Shown in pieces: positions 1-5,100 of a stretch of DNA of 6,300 nt. Source of the DNA: PUMD01 sp964599275 (GTDB taxonomy: Bacteria > Bacillota > Sulfobacillia > SLMV01); contig CAZRFK010000094.1 of assembly GCA_964599275.1 (NCBI GenBank), positions 1 to 6,300 on the forward strand. Reading direction: 5' to 3'. The notes below the pieces were generated by a model. The model was given only the letters and a program-made list of their open reading frames with translations. It did no database searches and was not told the origin of the DNA. A program made the position numbers and the translations under genes. The stretch's first letter is position 1. The number at the start of each line of letters is the position of its first letter.

Positions 1-33
1 TACTGTCGATGGCCCACAAACCCATTCCACGCT

Positions 34-282
34 TCACTGAATGACATGTGCCCCCATCTGCATCCTCGCCGCAACTCTGCGTACCTGGTCCGGTTTACCC
101 GTCTGACAAATCAACCGTGGGGCAAGTAGCGCAAAGGTAAAACTCATTTCTCTGTAGTCGTCAGCCTGATTCTGTAGATAGGTACCATATTCAAATCTCG
201 GCCTGCTCAGAAAGCCAATCAGATTTCCCCTCCCATCAGTCCTGGACTGACTGGCCCTGCTCAAGCGGTCCTTGATAGACAT
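34..282 (-). CDS. possible small protein of unknown function
   Basis: This frame encodes about 82 residues from ATG 282 (starting MSIKDRLSRASQ) to a TGA at 34-36. An upstream in-frame GTG at 318 would add 12 residues. I do not recognise the family. The protein is basic and soluble-looking: arginine-rich at the N-terminus, with an aromatic middle (RFEYGTYLQ, YREMSFTF) and a C-terminus rich in arginine and methionine (VRRVAARMQMG). There is no signal peptide or long membrane segment. Codon use is varied and resembles that of the certain genes, which is why I keep it. No clear Shine-Dalgarno precedes either start. After the stop, another frame continues with a plausible peptide (FSEAWNGFVGH) to the window edge, so this may be the end of a frameshifted larger gene. 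It is divergent from the LysM frame at 410. A chance open frame cannot be excluded. Confidence 0.35.
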   Translation of the reverse strand: MSIKDRLSRASQSRTDGRGNLIGFLSRPRFEYGTYLQNQADDYREMSFTFALLAPRLICQTGKPDQVRRVAARMQMGAHVIQ

Positions 283-354
283 CGCCCATTCTTCTGCCCT
301 GCTGCTGGAACAACTCACGATGGTTCAACACCACCCACACATCCGCTGACCTGA

Positions 355-374
355 GCAGGTTATTTTTAACCTGC
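355..374. repeat. 8-bp inverted repeat (hairpin) with T4 loop
   Basis: GCAGGTTA at 355-362 is perfectly complementary to TAACCTGC at 367-374, with TTTT as the loop. No U-run follows on either strand, so it does not look like an intrinsic terminator. It lies between the possible divergent genes at 282 and 410 and could be an operator or a transcript 5' hairpin. No role is demonstrated. Confidence 0.4.
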
Positions 375-409
375 AGCGGGGCTGGCGGAAAATATACCGG
401 CCGGTGTTG

Positions 410-580
410 ATGATCCGCACCACATTCTGCACCCATATCAAGGTCCGAAAGGGCGACACCATGTTCAAACTGGCCAAGTATTACTGCGTGAGCGTTCGCA
501 AAATGATGCACTACAACCCTCATATCAAACATCCAGATAAACTTTATCCCGGGGATGTGGTCTGTGTCCCCTCATATTAA
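410..580 (+). CDS. small single-LysM-domain protein
   Basis: This is a 56-residue frame from ATG 410 to TAA 578-580, and almost all of it is one LysM domain (about residues 10-54). The hallmarks are visible: KVRKGDTMFKLAKYY at the start, the V-S-V-R-K-M-M helix, the NPHI turn, and the closing LYPGDVVCVP. LysM modules bind N-acetylglucosamine-containing glycans such as peptidoglycan. Small single-LysM proteins with a cysteine before the domain and one in the closing ICVP/VCVP strand are familiar in Bacillota, and here C7, C25 and C52 are present. The start is uncertain: in-frame GTG 404 and TTG 407 lie just upstream, the frame stays open back to a TGA at 347-349, and no good ribosome binding site is seen. 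It could be a complete small cell-wall or spore-associated protein or the tail of a broken gene. The domain call is firm; the gene boundaries are not. Confidence 0.6.
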   Translation: MIRTTFCTHIKVRKGDTMFKLAKYYCVSVRKMMHYNPHIKHPDKLYPGDVVCVPSY

Positions 581-597
581 TCCGGTGAGACATCTGT

Positions 598-627
598 AAA
601 TGAACAGGACAGAAATGAACAGGACAG
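598..627. repeat. perfect 15-bp tandem duplication, two copies
   Basis: AAATGAACAGGACAG occurs at 598-612 and again, identically, at 613-627. The unit length is a multiple of three, so a reading frame through it would be preserved. It looks like a replication-slippage duplication; no function is evident. Confidence 0.85.
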
Positions 628-833
628 ATAAGAAGAGATTAGAGAGTCAAAAACCCCCAAATCCAACCCCTCCAGCGATCTGTAAATCCCCTCCTGAATG
701 GACTGTCATATCGAAACCTGCAGGGTTTATTCCCCTCTGCCCTCAACACCCTCGCACAATCTGAATCGGGCCAAATCCTTGTTTTTCATAAACCCACGTC
801 ACAATTACCCATGTAGCCCGCGCTGTGATAAGC

Positions 834-861
834 TGGACCTGCCTTCAATTAGCCGTAATAT
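834..861 (+). promoter_or_regulatory. weak candidate promoter for the PqqB-like gene
   Basis: TGGACC at 834-839 and TAATAT at 856-861 match the sigma-70/sigma-A -35 and -10 consensus at 4 of 6 positions each, with a 16-bp spacer, 33 bp before the ATG at 895. This is a weak match found by eye and could be chance. Confidence 0.2.
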
Positions 862-894
862 GGACAAACTTTTATCAGACGGGATGTGCTATAA

Positions 895-1776
895 ATGAAA
901 GCAGTAGTGTTGGGTAACATTCAGGACGGTGGGCTTCCTCACCCCCTCTGCACCTGTAAACAATGTGAGGCAGCGAGGGAGTCTTCTGACCATCTGTACC
1001 GCAGCAGTCTGGGAATATGGAATCCTGAGACGAATAAAACCTTCATACTCGACGCCTCTCCCGATCTACCCCAACAACTGCAGCTGCTGAAAAATCACAC
1101 TGAACAGAAAAATACAGATGGGCGTACCCTGGCTGACGGCATACTTCTGACCCATGCTCACACCGGACACTACATGGGATTGTGGTACGCAGGTAAGGAG
1201 GCACTGGGAGCACAGGCCCAACCAGTTTACTGCACTGACACCATGCACAATTTCCTCTGTGCAAATCAACCCTGGGCCAACATGCTCGAAAACGGTTACC
1301 TTCAGATAAGAACTGTTATCCCCGGTGAGGCTTTTCCCCTGGATAGACACCTGACAGCCCTACCAATTGAAGTACCTCATCGGAACGAACACTCCGATAC
1401 GGTGGCTTATGTGGTTCGTTCACCGCATCGGGCACTTCTATATTTACCCGATCTGGACAGTTGGCAAAGTTTTGAGAGGCAGTTCAACTCCCTGATGTCT
1501 GAGGTGGACCTGGCTTTCATCGATGGAACATTCTTTTCTGAGGAAGAGCTGCCGGAAAAAACCGCAAGAGGGTTCGATGAAGTTCCCCACCCCCCCATGA
1601 CTCAAACAGCAGCTTTATTTGACAAAGGCAAGATTGACAGATATGATGCAGAACTTTATTTCATACACCTCAACCACACCAATCCCATGCTCAACCCCAA
1701 CTGCAGACACAGTAAATGGCTGAAACGCAGCCCTCTGAAGTTGGCCAGACAAAGTCAGGAGTTTGAACTCCTATGA
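895..1776 (+). CDS. PqqB-like metallo-beta-lactamase-fold protein
   Basis: This intact 293-residue protein has the layout of the PqqB branch of the metallo-beta-lactamase superfamily. It opens with a short strand and a glycine loop (VLGNIQDGGLP, residues 5-15), followed by the CxCxxC cluster C19-C21-C24 that in PqqB binds a structural zinc. ILDASPD lies at 51-57. The metal motif is HAHTGH at 87-92, where the usual Asp of HxHxDH is Gly. Further conserved-looking blocks are PHRNEH (161-166), YLPDLD (183-188), IDGTFF (209-214), VPHPP (230-234) and IHLNHTNP (257-264). PqqB acts late in pyrroloquinoline quinone synthesis, as a hydroxylase on the PqqA-derived precursor. Many relatives, including proteins like this one, occur without the rest of the pathway and have unknown substrates. 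No pqqA, C, D or E is in view, so I give no gene symbol. There is no signal peptide, so it should be cytoplasmic. ATG 895 fits the family N-terminus; a GGGA at 881-884 is only a fair ribosome binding site. Confidence 0.88.
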   Translation: MKAVVLGNIQDGGLPHPLCTCKQCEAARESSDHLYRSSLGIWNPETNKTFILDASPDLPQQLQLLKNHTEQKNTDGRTLADGILLTHAHTGHYMGLWYAGKEALGAQAQPVYCTDTMHNFLCANQPWANMLENGYLQIRTVIPGEAFPLDRHLTALPIEVPHRNEHSDTVAYVVRSPHRALLYLPDLDSWQSFERQFNSLMSEVDLAFIDGTFFSEEELPEKTARGFDEVPHPPMTQTAALFDKGKIDRYDAELYFIHLNHTNPMLNPNCRHSKWLKRSPLKLARQSQEFELL

Positions 1777-1798
1777 ATACGAAAACTGACCCCGTAAT

Positions 1799-2170
1799 TT
1801 AAAAGAACCATCGCAACTTAAACTGTTGTGCCGGGGAACACCAACGTCTCCCTTTTGGATTGAGCCGTTTGCCGCATCCACACAATATTTATCCAGTTGA
1901 TTGCTGAAATCTATTCATATGAGATCTTGAACCCGGCGCAACCTCCGTCATCAGCTTGACCAGGGGATCAAGACAGGGGCCTGTCGGCTCCAGCACAGTC
2001 AAAACTGCTTCATGTCCCATCTGTTTTTCCCTTATCAACTCTGCCAGAGACAGTAAATGCTCCGTAGAAGTTGTCGGGATCCTTGATGATGAGACTGAAG
2101 AAAGTACAGGGAGAGAAAGATTTAGATGCTATCTATCTCGGATTTTCGCCAGAGATGTCAATCCGGCCAT
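1799..2170 (-). pseudogene. degraded gene remnant with in-frame TAG and TAA
   Basis: A strong Shine-Dalgarno (GGAGGTG, minus strand, 2181-2175) lies 4 nt before ATG 2170. The frame reads MAGLTSLAKIRDR, meets TAG at 2129-2131, then stays open for 79 codons to TAA at 1889-1891. The best part has a helical look (EHLLSLAELIREKQMGHEAVL, then PLVKLMTEVAPG). Past the TAA the same frame runs 29 more codons with a cysteine pattern like a zinc ribbon (CGCGKRLNPKGRRWCS), ending at 1799. I do not recognise the family. A well-placed start followed by interrupted but coding-like sequence suggests a decayed gene. If the organism uses pyrrolysine, the TAG could instead be read through. It could also be chance, since the opposite strand is open over much of the same span. 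Confidence 0.35.
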
Positions 2171-2174
2171 GCTG

Positions 2175-2181
2175 CACCTCC
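2175..2181 (-). promoter_or_regulatory. strong ribosome binding site before the remnant at 2170
   Basis: The minus strand reads GGAGGTG followed by CAGC and ATG. The GGAGG core lies 6 nt before the start, which is near-ideal spacing. It is notable because the frame it serves is stopped by TAG after 13 codons. Confidence 0.5.
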
Positions 2182-2191
2182 ATTTTTATTC

Positions 2192-2397
2192 AGGTTGCCC
2201 TTTTCTCATAAAAAGCATCAATAACAGGCACACCCATGTAAATAGCCAGTACCAGATTTGCTTGCTTTCTCTTGGGCCAAAACTAATATTGAAGTACCGG
2301 CATCTGCTGTGAAATAGAACTCAGCCTCCTGCGTTGGCGAGTTCATAACACGAGTATCTGTGACAAAAACAACAATACACCGCTTACAAACCGATAC
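2192..2397 (-). pseudogene. frameshifted gene fragment with a YFTADAG motif
   Basis: On the minus strand, a frame opening after the TAA at 2400-2398 reads a coding-like run (VVFVTDTRVMNS, EAEFYFTADAGTSILVLAQEK) until about 2265, then turns to low-quality sequence and stops at 2218-2220. A second frame overlapping its end continues with an equally coding-like run (ANLVLAIYMGVPVIDAFYEKRAT) and stops at TGA 2190-2192. One small insertion or deletion between about 2285 and 2240 would join them into a single C-terminal piece. The FYFTADAG segment recalls the YFTxDAGPN region near the C-terminus of diphosphomevalonate decarboxylases and related GHMP-fold proteins, but that resemblance is weak and unverified. 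The fragment ends 20 bp before the start of the remnant at 2170, in the same direction, as in an operon. Confidence 0.4.
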
Positions 2398-2461
2398 TTA
2401 TTTACACATCTTCCATGCTCCTGTCGATGTAGAAATTCAGCACATCTAATCTGTACCATCC

Positions 2462-2500
2462 AACCATTGAATATATTAGATAATCCTTATATGGTTATAT
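2462..2500 (+). promoter_or_regulatory. AT-rich candidate promoter/operator upstream of the ACR3 gene
   Basis: TTGAAT at 2467-2472 could be a -35 element, with TATGGT at 2490-2495 (17-bp spacer) as a poor -10. AACCAT (2462-2467) and ATGGTT (2491-2496) form a 6-bp dyad around this core. ACR3 genes are often controlled by ArsR-type repressors at AT-rich dyads, but no arsR lies nearby and the match is not specific. Transcription from here would give a leader of roughly 110 nt. Confidence 0.22.
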
Positions 2501-2605
2501 GTGTGTGCAGAGAGATGCTTCCTGGTTGGAAGTATCATACCGTCTGCGCTCTGGATATTCTGCAAGCAATTCATTCTTATTGCACAAAATAACTTGATAG
2601 AAAGC

Positions 2606-2610
2606 AGGTG
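2606..2610 (+). promoter_or_regulatory. ribosome binding site deciding the ACR3 start
   Basis: AGGTG within GAAAGCAGGTG lies 6 nt before the GTG at 2617. The other possible GTG at 2608 lies inside this sequence and would have no usable Shine-Dalgarno, so 2617 is preferred. Confidence 0.55.
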
Positions 2611-2616
2611 TATACT

Positions 2617-3675
2617 GTGTCCGAAGAAGAACACGAACTTGGTTTTTTTGAAAGATATCTCACGCTGTGGGTGGGGCTGTGTATAATCCTGGGGTTAGTT
2701 CTGGGGCAGGTTGCCCCCCAGCTGGCCGATTACATTGAGGCATTTGAGATAGCAGGTTATCCTGTACCCGTAGCAATCGTGTTATTTTTGATGATTTATC
2801 CAATAATGGTACAGACTGATTTTGAGGAAATCATAAAGGCAGGAAAATCAACCAAGCCCATAAGTCTAACTCTGATCCTCAACTGGGCGGTAAAACCGTT
2901 CGCCAAGGCGTTTATAGCCTGGCTGTTTATTCGTGTGATCTTCAGCCAGTTTATAGGCTATGAGTTGGGCAGCGAACTGATTGCCGGGATGATACTTCTG
3001 GGCATAGCCCCGTGTACAGCGATGGTTCTGGTCTGGAGCTACCTTTCCAGGGGAAACATGGGTCTAACAGTAGTCCTGATAGCCATCAATTCCCTGTCGA
3101 TGGTATTTCTTTACGGTCCCCTGGCAGTTCTTTTGCTTCCGGTGGCCGATGTGCCCGTTCCTCTCGCAAGGGTGGCTTTCGGAGTTCTGACCTACGTGGG
3201 TTTACCCCTGGTGGCCGGTTATTACACCAGGAAAATAATGTTGGCACGAAAGGGCAAGGAAAAATTTGAAGAATTCACCGAAAAACTTCACTTTTTGTCA
3301 CCGACAGCCCTGCTGATCACCATCGTGGTAATCGTTACCCCCCAGTCGGACATCGTGCTATCCAACCCTCTAATAGTGCTGTTAGTTATTATACCTCTGA
3401 GTATACAGATCTTCGCGATCTTCGGCTTAGGTTATGTGTTTGCCAGGAAACTGGGCTTTTCATACGAAAATGCAGCTCCCTCCGCCCAGATAGCAGCCAG
3501 CAACCACTTTGAAGTGGCCATAGCCATGGCAGTCACATTATTCGGAATTGATTCGGGAGCCACTTTGGCGGCGGTAACCGGGATGTTGATAGAGGTTCCC
3601 ATCATGCTGCTTCTGGTACAGTTCTGTCTGCGAACGCAGCACTGGTTCGCAGAGGATGAAAAAGAAGCTGCCTAG
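2617..3675 (+). CDS. acr3: ACR3-family arsenite efflux permease
   Basis: This inner-membrane transporter of about 352 residues is the usual ACR3 length, with about ten hydrophobic segments. ACR3 proteins expel arsenite, and sometimes antimonite, using the proton motive force. Family signatures are clear: FLMIYPIMVQTDFEEIIKAG (about residues 57-76), LNWAVKPF (88-95), GIAPCTAMVLVWSYLSRGN (129-147), the SNHFEVAIA segment (295-303) and GMLIEVPIML (322-331). The cysteine of APCTA (about C133) and the glutamate of IEVP (about E326) correspond to the two residues shown to be essential in the Alkaliphilus metalliredigens protein. The N-terminal tail (SEEEHELGFFERYL) is acidic and cytoplasmic. I chose GTG 2617 over GTG 2608 on ribosome binding site spacing; the choice changes only three residues. 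No arsR, arsC or arsA is adjacent, so it looks like a stand-alone resistance gene, convergent with the TldD/TldE operon. The gene is intact. Confidence 0.92.
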   Translation: MSEEEHELGFFERYLTLWVGLCIILGLVLGQVAPQLADYIEAFEIAGYPVPVAIVLFLMIYPIMVQTDFEEIIKAGKSTKPISLTLILNWAVKPFAKAFIAWLFIRVIFSQFIGYELGSELIAGMILLGIAPCTAMVLVWSYLSRGNMGLTVVLIAINSLSMVFLYGPLAVLLLPVADVPVPLARVAFGVLTYVGLPLVAGYYTRKIMLARKGKEKFEEFTEKLHFLSPTALLITIVVIVTPQSDIVLSNPLIVLLVIIPLSIQIFAIFGLGYVFARKLGFSYENAAPSAQIAASNHFEVAIAMAVTLFGIDSGATLAAVTGMLIEVPIMLLLVQFCLRTQHWFAEDEKEAA

Positions 3676-3737
3676 GAATCACTGAGCAATTCTGTAAGGT
3701 ATGTCCCTCCATTTCACTGTAGTTAATACAAAAGAGC

Positions 3738-3775
3738 AGGACCAGCCCCGGCAACGCTGCTGGGGCTGTAGTCCT
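3738..3775. terminator. strong hairpin, probably a bidirectional terminator
   Basis: AGGAC-CAGCCCC (3738-3749) pairs with GGGGCTG (3762-3768) and GTCCT (3771-3775), giving 12 base pairs with a TA bulge at 3769-3770. GCA/TGC can extend the stem inside the loop. It sits between the converging ends of the ACR3 gene (stop 3675) and the TldE-type gene (stop 3802). The minus strand continues into GCTCTTTTGT, a modest U-run that favours termination of the TldD/TldE transcript. The plus side has only CTTATC, so termination there is less sure. Confidence 0.72.
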
Positions 3776-3801
3776 TATCAAATGGCAAACTCCCTTTTAC
3801 G

Positions 3802-5100
3802 TCACTTACCGGATATGGTTACACCCTCCGATAAAATCCACGGTGCTACAGCAGATCCAAAATCGACGCTTTCTTCGGATATCCCCCGGATGTTTTCAAA
3901 TACTTCCAACAAATTGCCCGATATCATGGTCTCGGTGACGGGGTATGCCAGCTGGCCATCTTCAATGTAGAAGCTGTTTTTGGCTACTCCAGAGAAATCT
4001 CCGTTGGGGTTGGGAGTACCTCCGGAATATCTGGTGACCAACAGTCCCCGCTGCACACCACCTATGAGCTCCTCCAGAGCTTGCTCCCCGGCGTCAACCA
4101 CGTACGCTCCCCCAGCTGTACTGGCCCTCTCGCGGCCGGTCTTGTTGGCCCCGTACTGATCCAGCAGGAAGCTGCGCAGGACGCCGTCTTCAATGATAGT
4201 TACATCCTCAGCCGCAAACCCATCGGGAGTAATGAAGTAGCCATCGCAGATCTCTTCTGATGTGGGTTTTGAGTGTACAGTCAGCCGGGAACTGGCCACC
4301 TGCTCATTAAGACTGTCCTTCAGCCGGCTGGTACCGGAGATCAGTGCCTGATTGCCCAAAAAGAGGTACCCGTACATGCTCAGAAGCGACACCACGGTCT
4401 GCGGTACTATTATCACATCACCGGTGAATTTTCCATCAAACGGTCTTGCCTGCAGGTGCTGCACCGACTGGTGGAGGTTCTCCTGGATAAAATCAAAGTC
4501 CATGAGCTCCCTCTCCAGTTCCGAAAGGGATAACCCCAATCCGTTGAATGAGGTGGTCTTTTCACCATCCTTGGAGGCAAACCACAGATGTAGATGGTAC
4601 ACTCCCTGGTCTGAGGAAAAATCCACTCCGTTGGAATTTACCAGGCGCCTGGTGGTGCGTTCAAAATCCAGTACCGACTGAATCAGCATTATCTCCGGAT
4701 ATGCATCCTCCAGGTCGCCCAGAAAACTGGTCAGCAGCTGGTGCATCCGGTCAGGATCTGGCTCACCAGGGCCCCTGTCAAACGTCTGCGGTTGCTGCCA
4801 AGGGGCGATATCATACGCCTCGTCCTCACTGGAGGTCGCCACCAGGTCCTCTACCCGCTCGAGGGCATCGTCAATTGCCTCCCGGTCGGTCTTGTTTACA
4901 GAGGTGCTCCCTTTCTTGTTCCCATCGATGCCGATCAAGTCGAGTTCCGTGTTATACGTGGTTCTGAAAAGGGAAATCTCATCTGAATCCACATTCAATT
5001 CGTGTTTTTCCGCCTCCTTCAGAACCACCTGCGATTTGTCTGACCCCTTTTCACTGAGGGCGTCCATGCAGTACTGTAAGACTTGCTCATCTCGCACCAT
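3802..5100 (-). CDS. TldE/PmbA-type subunit of the TldD/TldE peptidase
   Basis: This 432-residue protein belongs to the TldD/PmbA family and is of the non-catalytic TldE (PmbA) type: the HExxxH zinc motif of TldD is absent. TldE pairs with TldD to build the chamber of a cytoplasmic zinc protease that cuts unfolded peptides; in Escherichia coli the pair matures microcin B17 and degrades the CcdA antitoxin. The C-terminal half shows the family pattern: DGFAAEDVTIIEDGVLRSF, then YSGGTPNPNGDFSG, KNSFYIEDGQLAYPVTE, ISGNLLEVFENI, and a glycine-rich end (SEGVTISGK). The N-terminal half is acidic and less conserved; the length is close to the E. coli protein (about 450). The frame is open to 5196, but ATG 5100 is chosen because AGGAGG (5112-5107) lies 6 nt before it; ATG 5103 is only 3 nt from it. 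The start overlaps the stop of the upstream TldD-type gene, so the two should be translationally coupled. Confidence 0.92.
   Translation of the reverse strand: MVRDEQVLQYCMDALSEKGSDKSQVVLKEAEKHELNVDSDEISLFRTTYNTELDLIGIDGNKKGSTSVNKTDREAIDDALERVEDLVATSSEDEAYDIAPWQQPQTFDRGPGEPDPDRMHQLLTSFLGDLEDAYPEIMLIQSVLDFERTTRRLVNSNGVDFSSDQGVYHLHLWFASKDGEKTTSFNGLGLSLSELERELMDFDFIQENLHQSVQHLQARPFDGKFTGDVIIVPQTVVSLLSMYGYLFLGNQALISGTSRLKDSLNEQVASSRLTVHSKPTSEEICDGYFITPDGFAAEDVTIIEDGVLRSFLLDQYGANKTGRERASTAGGAYVVDAGEQALEELIGGVQRGLLVTRYSGGTPNPNGDFSGVAKNSFYIEDGQLAYPVTETMISGNLLEVFENIRGISEESVDFGSAVAPWILSEGVTISGK

Larger units (their letters stand above)
581..894. other. largely non-coding stretch
   Basis: No convincing gene lies here. 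A 54-codon frame at 600-764 begins in the tandem duplication (MNRTE then MNRTD) and is proline-rich with only a weak, distant purine tract upstream. A second frame at 698-898 overlaps the start of the next gene and has no recognisable content. The stretch ends with the leader of the PqqB-like gene. Confidence 0.6.
1777..2607. other. gene-free stretch with decayed coding fragments
   Basis: No intact gene fills this 830-bp gap. The minus strand holds several short coding-like runs in different frames, described separately at 2192-2397 and 1799-2170. A further run near 2416-2475 on the minus strand (YRLDVLNFYIDRSMEDV) also looks peptide-like but is short and unassigned. A plus-strand frame at 1956-2312 begins at TTG and has no recognisable domain. 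The last 150 bp before the ACR3 gene is AT-rich and probably contains its promoter. Confidence 0.55.

Noticed and set aside
236..532. 98-codon minus-strand frame
   Set aside because: It is antisense to the LysM frame and shows no protein-like pattern.
698..898. 66-codon plus-strand frame overlapping the PqqB-like start
   Set aside because: It has low-complexity proline- and serine-rich content, no ribosome binding site and no recognised domain. The 4-bp overlap with the next ATG is probably chance.
1777..1900. Possible insertion-sequence remnant, suggested by an ACTGACCCC string and a CxC...WCS peptide
   Set aside because: No inverted-repeat ends, target duplication or transposase motif could be identified.
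1956..2312. 118-codon plus-strand frame starting at TTG
   Set aside because: There is no ribosome binding site or recognisable content, and the minus strand over the same bases is more coding-like.
2501..2686. 61-codon plus-strand frame overlapping the ACR3 start
   Set aside because: It runs into the ACR3 gene in another frame and has no start signal or domain.
4273..4986. Several plus-strand open frames within the TldE-type gene
   Set aside because: All are antisense shadows of a well-supported gene and lack family features.
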